Part shown: piece by piece, positions 51,801 through 53,690 of the stretch
How positions within the stretch are numbered: the first letter of the stretch is position 1
Layout: each line of letters opens with the position of its first letter
Origin: Haemonchus contortus
Lineage: Eukaryota; Nematoda; Chromadorea; Rhabditida; Trichostrongylidae
Assembly: GCA_000469685.2 (NCBI GenBank)
Contig: LS997567.1
Span: forward strand, 8,752,374 to 8,816,373
Direction of reading: 5' to 3'
DNA length: 64,000 bases
Position numbers and translations under genes: made by a program
Notes under the pieces: model-generated
Told to the model about the DNA's origin: nothing
Databases searched by the model: none
Seen by the model: only the letters and a program-made list of their open reading frames with translations

Positions 51801-53690
51801 GTAGCTTAGTTTCTCTTAGTCAATACAATATCCTATGTTGATGTTCATTCAGGAGAGGAATATAAGGCAACTACAATGACGCCATTGGGGCACTGGTTGT
51901 TCAGTAACAAGATCGGTCTTCCTTCCGTGATTATGACTGCGTTCTCAGCATTGACTTTTCGTGACTCTGTTCTCGTTTTGAAAGCCGTTACCCTTTGTAA
52001 AGTTTTGGCTGAAAAAGTATGCTTTCTATTGTCGATTCATAGCAAGGCAATGCTGGCAGCCTGCCTGCTTTTACTTTTTTAGCTAAGCGATTGCTACGAT
52101 GACGAAGTGGGAGTTTATATGTTGGTATGCTCGATACGATCACTCCAACTGCATGGAGCTGATGAGGTGACCGGTACTCCACTGATCGGACTCGTCTTTC
52201 ATATCTACTTTGCTTTGGTGAGTTAGATCAATTTCGTTGTTGTAGTCACAACTTAGTGGTGAAGCATGAGCTTCACAATTTTTTTTTATGAGCCTATGAA
52301 TTGTTGGACAAACAGTAGCGTGCCTTAGGTCTTTTGTGCATTGCCACATCGCCATTATGGTCCTTATACCGAATTGTTTTGTTGAATTGATCGGGACTAA
52401 GTGAGACATAGTGAAGTTCCTGCTGCTTCCTCAATCTTCAGGGTATTGACAGAGTGGTCGATTTGGAGTCAATGGAGCAATCTACCGATAATTGATCGGC
52501 GTCTTTCGAACTCTTCGCACATACTCTAGCTCAATCTTTGCAGCTAAAGCGCTACGCTACTCTGTCAAAGTCCGAACAGAGACTTTCAGTAGGCGCTTTC
52601 CTGCCCGACGTTTTGGATGGAGTTATGTACTTTGAGCAGAAATTCACTCGAAGAACTCACTTCCAATTTCTTCTTTATGCGAATATAATGATTTTACCAT
52701 ACCGTAAAATCTTTTCGCTTCATGTACTGTGGAAGAAAGCATAAAATGTGAAGGTGTTACCCATTAGTTCGCTGACGAAAACCATTAAACCTTTGAATTA
52801 AATAGTAGAACTGGGCTAAAAAACATTTCCTGTTCCTGAAATCATTCATATGGCTTTTTCATCCTGTTTAAATTCAAACTATCGCCCAGCTGTCTTGAAA
52901 ATCAGCATATTTTCCGTTGCAGCGTCGTTTCTCGGATTCTCTGCTTCAAGTTCTTATGCAGGTTCCAAATCTAACTGCAGATATAGTGGAGAGTTTCGAC
53001 AATAGAGTAAGTTATTCACTCTAATAGTTAGATGTACTGATATGCTGTAAATACTTATAACAAAAAATCATAATCGATTCCACAATATTTGTTTCTCATA
53101 ACTTTCTGCTGGGGTAAATGTGTTATAAACCCGAGCGACGTAAACCGTTCTCTACTTTTGTTCTACGGACTATGCTAATTGCTACTCTTATTATTGTTTT
53201 TTGATAGACGTGTAGGGGGTGTTTTTAGTTTCTAAGTAGTAAGTCAGCTGTAAAATCTTTAGGATTCTATTCGGAGAACTTGCGGCGTCCCTTTCCTACT
53301 ACAGATCCACCATTAGGCTAATGATTGCTTGAATAATTCTTGGTCGAATGGAGGGTGTTTAGGTACGAGCTATGATATCGGGCGACGAAGTGATTTTAGA
53401 GAAGCAAAAAAAGGAAATGGCTCGAAAACTGTTCAAAGGCCTAATCACGGTATGTTCCATAGGTTTGATTCATAGGCTTTAAATATTAATTGTTTGGTAA
53501 GTATTTATACCGTTTTGTGCTTGAATATTTGTTCAGCGTTTCCTACCGCCGACATATTTAGCTTACCATCGGCGAGCAACACAAAAAACCGGTGTATCTG
53601 CGTCCTCTCCCGCCTATAGAAAAACGTCGACGAAAGGTCAATGAACCTGATGACTTTGAGAACATTGCGCTTTTATTTGCTTATGAGTAA
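3633..53690 (+). CDS. xpo5: Exportin-5 homologue (partial gene, C-terminal three quarters), 25 exons
   Basis: Karyopherin-beta family export receptor. Family members bind RanGTP in the nucleus and carry pre-miRNAs and other double-stranded RNAs through the pore. Exons proposed: 3633-3825, 23899-23981, 27658-27689, 27754-27879, 27945-28038, 29600-29716, 29772-29854, 29911-29991, 30123-30205, 30261-30354, 41551-41631, 41686-41789, 41879-41975, 42022-42084, 42378-42520, 42711-42814, 49481-49586, 50478-50621, 51491-51618, 51685-51786, 51853-52016, 52083-52217, 52923-53006, 53363-53449, 53562-53690 (TAA). From 23899 on, all junctions have GT donors and AG acceptors and the phases chain without a break (about 820 codons). 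Remembered animal XPO5 aligns in order along the whole length, best in the last 400 residues. The N-terminal Ran-binding part lies upstream of the window, and one short exon between 3825 and 23899 is missing. No AATAAA was seen in the 500 bp after the stop. The start is outside the window. Confidence 0.85.
4320..5110. repeat. Foldback inverted repeat
   Basis: Sequence around 4327-4535 is present in inverted, diverged form around 4749-4915. The clearest match is ATACGCCCGATCGATGACGC at 4497-4516 against its reverse complement near 4758-4777. The right part carries two further nested palindromes: CAGAGTTCACCGGTG near 4919-4933 pairs with CACCGGTGAACTCTG near 5086-5100, and a 14-bp perfect hairpin arm at 4999-5012 pairs with 5031-5044 around an 18-nt loop. 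No transposase is encoded. It looks like a non-autonomous foldback DNA element; the family is unknown. The stretch 3826-4319 holds no feature I recognise. Confidence 0.55.
5111..5974. other. Intron sequence, nothing recognised
   Basis: AT-rich XPO5 intron sequence. One 70-codon ORF (5214-5426) has no recognisable domain and is probably fortuitous. No repeat or RNA gene was seen. Confidence 0.4.
5975..6037 (+). repeat. Three tandem copies of a 21-bp unit
   Basis: A unit close to TACGTATTGCATTCTAGCTTA occurs three times head to tail with one or two substitutions per copy. It sits just 5' of the degenerate PLE that follows. Confidence 0.7.
6040..7680 (+). pseudogene. Penelope-like element, degenerate reverse-transcriptase ORF (PLE-2)
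   Basis: Several frames together read as a PLE polyprotein. The N-terminal region (6380-6859) has the conserved SDKRGEFVVPPRLLDREI and STEKEF blocks. The RT fingers and palm (6825-7214) include YKIRPIISCVGGPTDRISWF and ESFDVTALYTNV. Motif B (LAMGQRLALVLAICF, around 7237-7281) lies in another frame. The catalytic YIDD is at 7334-7345, followed by KWYRKNGSKNI and the SAHPEAVKRAVVRNM block. PLEs are retroelements with a telomerase-like RT and usually a C-terminal GIY-YIG nuclease. No GIY-YIG part is seen here, and at least three frameshifts and an in-frame stop split the gene, so it is dead. It is related to, but diverged from, the PLE at 34-37 kb. Confidence 0.8.
7690..8150 (-). pseudogene. Mariner-type transposase remnant
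   Basis: Read on the minus strand, this stretch yields pieces typical of a mariner transposase. A leucine-rich N-terminal part (EVLYELRLADHELRL) is followed by KIVTGDESWVLYVNH, which matches the TGDEKW block carrying the first catalytic Asp, and then by fragments of the following WWD region in shifted frames. No terminal repeats were identified. It abuts the 3' side of the degenerate PLE, in the opposite orientation. It is a short, dead fragment. Confidence 0.6.
8142..8408 (+). other. Unassigned 88-codon ORF
   Basis: An open frame with a fairly protein-like composition (…VELEEAKRCLEIARFACACHAVKPSG…) and an acceptor-like TTGCAG just inside it (about 8188). It does not match the expected missing XPO5 exon, and its end runs into a stretch (8397-8460) that recurs near 27205-27260 as a dispersed repeat. 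It is probably fortuitous or part of an unknown repeat. Confidence 0.2.
8460..9130. repeat. Dispersed repeat family (GCGCGCGGCAAA / CAGCTGATCCTACT), two copies
   Basis: The block containing GCGCGCGGCAAACTGCGCG, then CCAGCTGATCCTACTAATCTACTC and GCCCAAATGATGGGCGC, occurs at 8480-8740 and again, diverged, at 8930-9110. Relatives are at 13920-14180, 55141-55280 and 56745-57030. It is non-coding and of unknown class. The unit is several hundred bp long, with CpG-rich ends reading CGCGCGCATCCCCGGACGCAC in some copies. Confidence 0.55.
9131..10050. other. Intron sequence, nothing firm
   Basis: There are short overlapping ORFs on both strands with no recognisable domain. A stretch near 9820-9900 (GCGCGCGCATTTGAACATATCGGTGCTGCAG) recurs in diverged form near 11550-11590, so part of this is dispersed repeat. 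Confidence 0.35.
10051..11290 (+). mobile_element. Mariner-like DNA transposon with TIRs, degenerate transposase
   Basis: The element is bounded by TA dinucleotides (10051-10052 and 11289-11290) and perfect short terminal inverted repeats, CAGGGTGCGCCAT at the left and ATGGCGCACCCTG at the right. The 1,240-bp length is typical of mariner. The coding strand is plus. Near 11100-11150 one frame reads LRATVDE-stop-PKRL-stop-AVI, which is the C-terminal signature of mariner transposases. Upstream frames are too broken to place the catalytic Asp residues. It is a non-autonomous fossil. Confidence 0.8.
11291..12300. other. Intron sequence, nothing recognised
   Basis: No gene, RNA or complete repeat was recognised apart from the short diverged repeat near 11550-11590. 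ORFs here are under 70 codons and domain-free. Confidence 0.35.
12301..13603 (-). mobile_element. maT-type (DD37D) mariner transposon, full length
   Basis: The element has TA target dinucleotides (12301-12302 and 13602-13603) and TIRs starting CAGGGTGGCTACAAAGTATGG, matched at the right by CCATACTTTGTAGCCACCCTG. At 1,303 bp it is full length. It encodes the transposase described separately on the minus strand. It lies inside the giant XPO5 intron. Confidence 0.9.
12412..13531 (-). pseudogene. Mariner (maT clade) transposase, two frameshifts
   Basis: Cut-and-paste transposase that excises and integrates the surrounding element. There are three overlapping frames. 13531-13247 is the N-terminal helix-turn-helix (HLVDEGCSAAEIAGRLHIND). 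13337-12789 holds the second HTH (DLHISRRSVQNIV) and the first catalytic Asp in IVWTDEKIF. 13071-12412 holds the second Asp in LQQDWAPAH and the third in SPDLNPMDYSVW. Counting from the second to the third Asp gives 37 residues between them, so DD37D, the spacing of the maT group. The C-terminus is LRPTVEAFTRRLEACI. All three catalytic Asp survive, but at least two frameshifts break the protein, so this copy cannot make transposase without correction. The divergence looks modest compared with its neighbours. Confidence 0.85.
13604..14556. repeat. Intron with poly-G run and dispersed repeat copy
   Basis: A run of about 13 G lies at 13729-13741. The block 13920-14180 (GGGATGCGCGCGGAAAATAGC ... 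CAGCTGGTCTTACTAATCTGCTC) is a relative of the 8460-9130 repeat family. An AT-rich stretch with several ATATAGGTAA-like repeats lies at 14400-14520. No gene was seen. Confidence 0.5.
14557..14803. mobile_element. TTAA-flanked piggyBac-like MITE
   Basis: TTAA at 14557-14560 and 14800-14803 flank inverted termini. CCCATTGCGTACCGCGG at the left is matched by CTGCGGTATGCAATGGG at the right with two mismatches. The 239-bp interior has no ORF. A TTAA target duplication and termini beginning CCC are the hallmarks of piggyBac-type elements, so this is read as a miniature non-autonomous member. The terminus CAATGGGTTAA recurs near 23785-23795. Confidence 0.75.
14804..15427. other. Intron sequence with one short repeat copy
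   Basis: A stretch near 14965-15012 (CGCGTCTAAAAATATAGGCGACTC) is present in inverted, diverged form near 23812-23855. Otherwise nothing was recognised. Confidence 0.4.
15428..17345 (-). pseudogene. BEL/Pao retrotransposon (BEL-2), gag zinc knuckle to RT, degenerate
   Basis: Read on the minus strand from the right. The zinc-knuckle region of Gag (CYYCD near 17335, then HECGRKHHTSTC near 17185) is followed by an aspartic-protease box, LLDAGADRSYIDAKLADEL (about 16900). RT pieces in alternating frames come next (VVFDGSAHYKSCPSFNDVVH near 16415 and LSDLDEIFH, which replaces the usual VEKAF). The block YDLYGWFIPLLVKAKNF lies around 15970. These are characteristic of BEL/Pao polyproteins. Many stops and frameshifts show that it is dead. 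About 50 bp near 15428-15474 repeats 15841-15890 directly. Its upstream gag part appears to continue at 20220-21220, on the far side of a PLE insertion. Confidence 0.75.
17400..19255 (-). pseudogene. Penelope-like element, left (minus) copy of a head-to-head pair (PLE-3L)
   Basis: On the minus strand, 19229-19005 gives the N-terminal RLTP/RDKCGSFVVLPQRMD region. 18714-18148 gives the RT, with motif B (GHGVGSRVAPVLAVIFL) and the catalytic FVDD at 18379-18390. 18229-17837 gives the region downstream of the palm (ASIVRNLLKTKRKL...). 17907-17633 gives a GIY-YIG-type nuclease in two frames (VYLFQCGRCGENCVG, then ETARPLKIRLDGHRRAL). It differs in sequence clade from the 6-kb and 34-kb PLEs (FVDD instead of YIDD). 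The 3' end is truncated near 17406. Frameshifts and stops make it inactive. Confidence 0.8.
19262..20217 (+). pseudogene. Penelope-like element, right (plus) copy of a head-to-head pair (PLE-3R)
   Basis: A 5'-truncated copy in the opposite orientation. It begins within the region downstream of the RT palm (RNLLKTKRKLGSRRHSVSDAE) and runs through the GIY-YIG nuclease (VYSIQCGRCGENCVG, then ETARPLKIRLDGHRRAL in another frame) into the 3' tail. Its 19330-20075 part is a close inverted match to 17406-18150 of the left copy, and both copies carry the same frameshift inside the nuclease motif. The 3' tail holds a small hairpin (20176-20200) discussed in the findings. The exact 3' end is not certain. 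Confidence 0.8.
20220..21220 (-). pseudogene. BEL/Pao gag (DUF1759-type) remnant, probably 5' part of BEL-2
   Basis: On the minus strand, a helix-rich N-terminal region (21099-20797) is followed by the conserved Gag signature IPLPVFSERSWEWISSWDLF (near 20690). Next come KFNYLLRVLKGEMKESM (about 20590-20540) and LVNKGGSLDSPWLLSEILSK (20366-20307). These are hallmarks of the DUF1759 region of BEL/Pao Gag. Frames shift several times. The strand and domain order match the zinc knuckle, protease and RT at 17.35-15.4 kb, so the two parts most likely formed one element split by the PLE pair. Confidence 0.75.
21221..22600. other. Intron sequence, nothing recognised
   Basis: Only short ORFs, none with a recognisable domain. 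AT-rich in 21420-21720. I searched here for the missing XPO5 exon without success. Confidence 0.35.
22600..23572 (+). repeat. Dispersed repeat family A, longest plus copy
   Basis: The internal motifs CCATTACCTCTAACCACTTTTTCCCGCATTCTAGAA, split into diverged sub-repeats of about 110-130 bp, recur three times at 22640-23060. They are followed by a unique segment with ACGCATACCCAGCACGCATAAGG and, at the end, ACAGACAGACAGACGCGAGC. An inverted copy lies at 59960-60850; shorter copies are at 45412-46080 and 48140-48370. It is non-coding. The ORFs over it are fortuitous. Confidence 0.7.
23899..23981 (+). CDS. xpo5: XPO5 exon
   Basis: An 83-bp exon between acceptor TTAACAG and donor GTAAGT. It encodes LAADGSRSSEQHYRFLKSLC plus EVLITLG, matching the XPO5 segment ...ADGGGLVEKHYVFLKRLCQVLCALG. 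It starts in phase 2 and ends in phase 1. Confidence 0.85.
24120..25440 (+). repeat. Dispersed repeat family B (diverged ~140-bp units)
   Basis: Units contain CTGCCGCCTGTACTCCTACC, AATTTGAACGCTCTAGGTCC and ACGGGAACAGGAGTTATGAG, followed by a GC-rich CACGCCCCGCC...GGGCAGAGTCTAGTC part. At least three diverged units lie at 24310-24690 and three more at 25030-25370. The same family occurs at 43500-43960. It is non-coding. Confidence 0.65.
25586..26910 (+). repeat. (CATA)n tetranucleotide microsatellite, about 1.3 kb
   Basis: About 330 consecutive CATA units with no interruption that I can see. The multi-hundred-codon HTYI or CMYV reading frames over it are artefacts of the period-4 repeat, which is open in several frames. 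It lies in the XPO5 intron between 23981 and 27658. Confidence 0.98.
26909..26976 (+). repeat. (CAAA)n microsatellite following the CATA array
   Basis: About 16 CAAA units, with one extra A, directly continue the (CATA)n array in register. This suggests a point change that spread along one end of the array. Confidence 0.95.
27199..27410 (+). repeat. Dispersed repeat and tRNA-like element
   Basis: 27205-27260 (GTAAAATGCAATGAACGCAG...) repeats 8403-8460 in diverged form. 27329-27400 contains a box-A-like TAGCTTGGTGG and a box-B-like GGTTCGAAT about 50 nt apart, so it may be a degenerate tRNA-derived SINE head. No tRNA fold was confirmed. Confidence 0.35.
27658..28038 (+). CDS. xpo5: XPO5 exons (27658-27689, 27754-27879, 27945-28038)
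   Basis: Three exons separated by introns of 64 and 65 bp. The 32-bp exon encodes TIVALFNHESL. The second encodes YLKHEACDVLVALSSHTSF and ends NIFRTFIK. The third encodes DGYPSQNPPTSASHYSQM followed by DFEDDLDWHNFFM and ends in phase 1 before GTCAGT. The last matches the acidic XPO5 segment GFPSKTDSPSCEYSRFDFDSDEDFNAFF very well and was one of the anchors for naming the gene. If the third exon is read on past 28038 it reaches a stop, which supports the donor. Confidence 0.88.
28039..29599 (+). other. XPO5 intron of 1.56 kb
   Basis: Contains a short unassigned ORF (described separately) and a tRNA-like/SINE fragment near 29330-29400 (GTGTTCGAGTCTCATCCGAGGCC) related to copies at 51.06-51.35 kb and 57.4 kb. 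The part 28190-28400 (AGGCCGAAGAACGGCC palindrome) is otherwise unrecognised. Confidence 0.5.
28990..29178 (+). other. Unassigned ATG-less ORF, 62 codons
   Basis: An open frame between a TAG at 28987 and a TGA at 29176 with strongly protein-like composition: it includes EWKWKDELFERAYHCVQTVA and GANGATATAFTTPNSSRVLG. I do not recognise the family. It does not match XPO5, which continues without it (phases 28038 to 29600 fit). It could be a captured exon or a transposon protein fragment. It has no start codon and no obvious splice sites. Confidence 0.3.
29600..30354 (+). CDS. xpo5: XPO5 exons (29600-29716, 29772-29854, 29911-29991, 30123-30205, 30261-30354)
   Basis: Five exons separated by short introns of 55-131 bp, phases consistent throughout. 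They encode in order RFRSRLQLLIANNLADHFDL, then VKEVEWDAMQKFARCVIAVA, then NERLIAIRNSLVTRMGDV, then SVLSYEDDFDNFTTYFSLL, then SAGHKTLNRHVISLILRTV. VEWDAMQKFARCVI lines up with FVQWEAMTLFLESVI of animal XPO5, and RHVISLILRTVQHFP with RHACSSIIKMCRDYP. The acceptor at 29771 (CTTAAG) is weak and was chosen because it alone keeps the frame. Confidence 0.82.
30355..30910 (+). other. Start of the 11.2-kb XPO5 intron
   Basis: No gene was recognised. A run of 10 G lies near 30745-30754. ORFs are short and domain-free. Confidence 0.4.
30915..31255 (+). repeat. Dispersed repeat family C, copy 1
   Basis: About 340 bp starting ATGTGCGTGGTGGTTCAATGG and ending GGGATCCGTCGACTGAGACGACG. A second copy in the same orientation lies at 40307-40620, about 85-90% identical by eye. 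The start resembles a tRNA-gene box A (GTGGTTCAATGGTTG), so it may be a SINE. Non-coding. Confidence 0.75.
31750..32960 (-). pseudogene. CR1/jockey-like LINE, 3' fragment of reverse transcriptase
   Basis: On the minus strand, frames read IYFDYTKEFDKLSHSKFLYK (about 32920), FHEKVLRWIRGFLNDTTV, then SGIPQDGVLSPIFFNIYSAD (about 32740). Near the end comes RVLTSEAVIDFPRFYDLIPS (about 32108-32049), followed by the last conserved block around 32000-31900. This is the order of a non-LTR retrotransposon RT of the CR1/jockey group and its C-terminal tail. The stop codons and shifts are many. A GAATAAATAAATAAATAAAT-type microsatellite at about 31758-31781 marks the probable 3' terminus, as is usual for CR1-type LINEs. 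It is 5'-truncated near 32960. Confidence 0.75.
33000..34131 (-). pseudogene. BEL/Pao element BEL-1, integrase part
   Basis: On the minus strand, the polyprotein resumes after the PLE insertion with LLKILGVNYDTTIDAYRV (34126-34073), which continues the RT. Integrase follows, with a zinc-binding region (CITCKRYQG, about 33716) and the core (RCDFMGHS, near 33605; SDCGTNFK near 33420). The BEL/Pao-specific PWMGGVWERLVASVKKA block lies near 33286, and IEAILNTRPLT near 33175. The RNase H region expected between them is largely missing, so there is an internal deletion as well as frameshifts. It is a dead copy, antisense to XPO5 within its intron. Confidence 0.85.
34120..34131. repeat. 12-bp target-site duplication, left (AGTCTCTTTCTA)
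   Basis: AGTCTCTTTCTA here is repeated exactly at 37384-37395. Removing the DNA between restores the BEL-1 reading frame across the junction (…QTRKRLLKILGVNYDTT…), which shows that the PLE inserted into BEL-1. Confidence 0.85.
34546..36660 (+). pseudogene. PLE-1 reverse transcriptase region
   Basis: The N-terminal region starts with an ATG near 34554 and includes KFINKKGLRDLF, then a probable 60-bp intron ending near 34936 (TTTGCAG). It continues with ARSILESGPSFSTSQ (35100s), a conserved PLE motif. The RT follows in changing frames: IPRQLAHEITERHVEDHSLY (35500), VRSIISSVG (35757), VIESFDVEALYTNV (35912), QTKGLAMGQRLAPCLAIAF (36136) and the catalytic YIDD at 36247-36258. KWYRKPSNKNI and SAHPRQTKRAVIKSMFRTA follow. 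A 27-bp in-frame tandem duplication (AVSELLNQQ twice) lies at about 35978-36031. Several frameshifts inactivate it. Confidence 0.85.
36732..37130 (+). pseudogene. PLE-1 GIY-YIG endonuclease domain
   Basis: The C-terminal PLE domain nicks target DNA for insertion. A Cys pair (CVVCPYG) precedes the GIY-equivalent GVVYRIICRNC (residues 55-65 of this frame). The YIG-equivalent KYIAET (68-73) follows, then RPLYVRIKERL, which carries the conserved Arg. The usual YIG Gly is Ala. The frame is separated from the RT frame by a stop at 36658 and a shift. The 3' end of this frame runs into the right pseudo-LTR. Confidence 0.85.
37384..37395. repeat. 12-bp target-site duplication, right (AGTCTCTTTCTA)
   Basis: Exact partner of 34120-34131, flanking the PLE-1 insertion. 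Confidence 0.85.
37384..39500 (-). pseudogene. BEL/Pao element BEL-1, gag-protease-RT part
   Basis: Read on the minus strand. The Gag C-terminus has FQQDVVKPVL near 39420, LTIEDLISQLKRKITAKQYV and the knuckle CPRCGQKHHMSLC near 39132. The protease of the A16/DUF1758 type follows (LFFFDSGALKSVI, near 38800). The RT comes next (YHMPNSCVWIPNKKVPLRIV, then FDASSKRKGKHSLNDVIHK, near 37920-37860). The catalytic box, normally YVDD, now reads DVDN near 37555. EEALSKYHHSKDLFAKIGVN then runs up to the PLE insertion point at 37384. Frameshifts are present between these parts. The order and motifs are those of a BEL/Pao pol; the copy is inactive. Confidence 0.85.
39501..40306. other. Intron sequence, nothing firm
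   Basis: Two ORFs of 72-84 codons (39525-39779 plus, 39994-39776 minus) have no recognised domain. The motif GAATCACGTTCGAT or GAATCACGTTAGAT recurs three times at 40164-40256. BEL-1 terminal repeats may lie here but were not identified. Confidence 0.35.
40307..40625 (+). repeat. Dispersed repeat family C, copy 2
   Basis: Same orientation as the 30915-31255 copy. It starts ATGTGCGTGGTGGTTCAGTGG and ends GGGATCCGTCGACTCAGACGACG. The two copies bracket the LINE, BEL-1 and PLE-1 block as direct repeats 9.4 kb apart. Confidence 0.75.
41551..42814 (+). CDS. xpo5: XPO5 exons (41551-41631, 41686-41789, 41879-41975, 42022-42084, 42378-42520, 42711-42814)
   Basis: Six exons with introns of 46-293 bp and consistent phases. 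They encode, in order, DHVADVIALYAEVESVISQM, then VLAVLSNTVDDESVRLKLLQ, then SFEGVMMFIKFNGFDGPPAQ, then MFAGYFVLFRPPGLQYPYF, then ALTCIQGAVQQVNRSSPLAN, then DLHSEDAKLALHPFLRDNLT. ALVLISNQFKNYERQKVFLE of animal XPO5 lines up with the second, and DAFIAYVGTD with the third. The 42022 exon acceptor is the least certain: a different acceptor at 42032 opens another frame that also looks somewhat XPO5-like, but only the first choice keeps the phase to the next exon. The region equivalent to human FCVYSILGVVKRTCWP is missing or shorter. Confidence 0.8.
42968..43050 (+). ncRNA. tRNA-like SINE head
   Basis: GGCGGA at 42972-42977 can pair with TCCGCC at 43045-43050, a 6-bp acceptor-like stem. A box-A-like GTGGTGTAGTAAC follows the 5' arm, and a box-B-like GGTTCGAGTCC with flanking CGCGG/CCGCG lies near 43022-43040. 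The total length of about 79 nt is that of a tRNA, but the T-loop is one base too long and no anticodon arm is convincing. Read as the pol-III promoter head of a SINE rather than a working tRNA. Confidence 0.45.
43051..43490 (+). repeat. Dispersed repeat family D (SINE body), copy 1
   Basis: Starts near ATCAAGCAGTTGGTAAGCAC and ends near GCACGCATCCCTCAGACG. A nearly identical copy occurs at 54331-54715. Parts occur on the minus strand at 48420-48640 and on the plus strand at 49755-49870. It contains the palindromic pair TGGTACCAGACTCGTCTGG. It follows a tRNA-like head in this copy, so the family is probably a tRNA-derived SINE. Confidence 0.7.
43500..43965 (+). repeat. Dispersed repeat family B, second locus
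   Basis: Three diverged units of about 140 bp with TACCAAATTTGAACGCTCTAGG, GGAACAGGAGTTATG and CCCCGCCCATTGTGGGCAGAG, related to 24120-25440. Confidence 0.7.
43966..44112 (+). repeat. (CACATA)n-type microsatellite
   Basis: An imperfect run of CACATA, CGCATA and CACA units directly after family-B repeats. It ends a few bases before the mariner element at 44132. Confidence 0.9.
44132..45411 (-). mobile_element. Mariner-type transposon with TIRs and broken transposase
   Basis: TA dinucleotides at 44132-44133 and 45410-45411 flank TIRs GAGGGTGCGCCAAAATCACT and, inverted, CAGGGCGCGCCAAAATTACT. The minus-strand transposase is in pieces. 45272-44944 gives the HTH region (IKRFKELGTTEDRPGRGRKT, RSMRKIAKMLGIGHSSARRI). 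44950-44615 gives the first Asp in EIVFSDEVFTLK. A shifted frame gives the second Asp in VFQQDSAPA. 44714-44253 gives MVWAAITFGAKSPPVFIDND and the third Asp in SLDLNPMDYFVW. At 1,280 bp it is full length. The catalytic boxes survive but the protein is frameshifted at least three times. Confidence 0.85.
45412..46085 (+). repeat. Dispersed repeat family A, partial copy
   Basis: Begins with CCTCTAACCACTCACTTTTTGG right at the mariner end and contains GCGCATGCCCAGCACCATAAGG and GTACCGCTCACCGCAAGAAC. It ends in ACGAACAAACAAACAATTAGCGCC. Homologous to 22600-23572. Confidence 0.65.
46086..46564. other. Intron sequence, nothing recognised
   Basis: AT-rich, with no ORF of note. Confidence 0.35.
46565..47840 (+). 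mobile_element. Mariner-type transposon with TIRs, heavily decayed
   Basis: TA at 46565-46566 and 47839-47840, with TIRs CAAGGTGGGCCAAAATTGTGATTACA at the left and the inverted CAGGGTGGGCCAAAATTATGATTACA at the right. The length of 1,276 bp is typical. The plus strand has HTH remnants (TIRRFRELGTIKDGSGNPKR near 46824-46883) and, late, WSPNLNPMDVSVWS (near 47510-47552), the third-Asp block. Related to, but older than, the 44132 element. Confidence 0.85.
47841..48420 (+). repeat. Repeat mosaic: TTTA microsatellite and family A fragment
   Basis: A (TTTA)n run at about 48090-48114 follows ACAGACACACACAGTTGGCGC, the same kind of end as family A. The stretch 48140-48370 (GCATGCCTAGCACACC ... GAGAACGCTCCAGCCGCC) is a family A fragment. 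No gene. Confidence 0.5.
48421..48735 (-). repeat. tRNA-like SINE, minus-strand copy of family D
   Basis: On the minus strand, GGCGCAGGTGGTGTAGTGGC (box-A-like, 48721-48702) is followed by a degenerate box-B-like GGTTTGAATATCC. Family D sequences follow (ACCAGACTCGTCTGG, CCACCGCAAGTCATGGTATAGG), so head and body are joined as in the copy at 42968-43490. Confidence 0.6.
48736..49480 (+). other. End of the 6.7-kb XPO5 intron
   Basis: No gene was recognised. ORFs on the minus strand (48938-48582, 49096-48887) have no domain. Confidence 0.35.
49481..49586 (+). CDS. xpo5: XPO5 exon
   Basis: A 106-bp exon after GTTTAG and before GTGAGT. In the frame dictated by the neighbouring phases (starts phase 1, ends phase 2) it is open and acidic: SAGENIEPVTEGFSAEESDF then VSVERQYVHDLNEQ. 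It replaces the XPO5 segment before ...VLERMQRFFSTLYENC. Sequence similarity is weak, so the call rests on phase, splice sites and position. Confidence 0.6.
49740..50410 (+). repeat. Repeat mosaic: family D fragment and an inverted-repeat block
   Basis: 49755-49870 matches family D (GTGGATGTGACCTATGCAATGACTTGCGGTGG, CCAGACCAGTTTGGTACTAACC). 50150-50400 has GC-rich inverted pieces, GCGGGAGGTCCCACCGC against GGCGGGACCCCACCAGTGC, of unknown nature. No gene. Confidence 0.45.
50478..50621 (+). CDS. xpo5: XPO5 exon
   Basis: A 144-bp exon after TTTTTAG. It encodes IMIISALTSKFPNQVYSLYD then FPQLLLGMVASFESVPEFRL then RCWIKKV. It matches animal XPO5 ...TLYENCFHILG...TQLLSSAFVNLNNIPDYRLRPMLRVF. It ends in phase 2 before GTTCGT; the next exon supplies one base to give Trp. 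Confidence 0.85.
51060..51350. repeat. Inverted pair of tRNA-like repeats
   Basis: The minus-strand copy at about 51072-51175 has a box-B-like GGGTTCGAGTCCCGCCC (51117-51101) and GCACGGTGCCCGGATAGCAC. A diverged plus-strand copy lies at 51272-51345 (GCACGGTACCCGGCTAGCAC, GGAAGGGTTTAAGTCCCGTCC). Relatives are at 29330-29400 (plus) and 57395-57500 (minus). Probably a tRNA-derived SINE family. It lies in the intron between 50621 and 51491. Confidence 0.6.
51491..52217 (+). CDS. xpo5: XPO5 exons (51491-51618, 51685-51786, 51853-52016, 52083-52217)
   Basis: Four exons with 66-bp introns, phases consistent. They encode CECPKARYQLVREFFERIVE and MNNRLQNIW; EEKLFFEHMTCVLSREYISF and LRCCFISSD; MTPLGHWLFSNKIGLPSVIM and TAFSALTFRDSVLVL; GVYMLVCSIRSLQLHGADEV and GTPLIGLVFHIYFAL. 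These match animal XPO5 CPPEHYEALVSPI...MRLSQKW, EEQLVRMLTREVMDLITVCCVS, LTDLGKCLM...LLITAFNSLAWKDTL and SVLKGLQMHG...LVHLAFQIYEAL in order. This is the strongest evidence for the gene name. Confidence 0.92.
52923..53690 (+). CDS. xpo5: XPO5 last exons (52923-53006, 53363-53449, 53562-53690) with stop
   Basis: They encode RRFSDSLLQVLMQVPNLTAD then IVESFDNR; ILEKQKKEMARKLFKGLIT; and IGEQHKKPVYLRPLPPIEKR then DDFENIALLFAYE and TAA. Animal XPO5 ends ...VMEQIPEIQKDSLDQFD, KRRKDQFKRLIAGCIGKPLG, and an acidic tail ending LATIFEP. The C-terminus thus keeps the basic then acidic tail. The intron 52218-52922 holds no feature of note; 53007-53362 and 53450-53561 likewise. Confidence 0.9.

Noticed and set aside
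52538..52744. Host-gene exon (68-codon ORF)
   Set aside because: XPO5 exons at 52217 and 52923 join in phase without it and it has no known domain.
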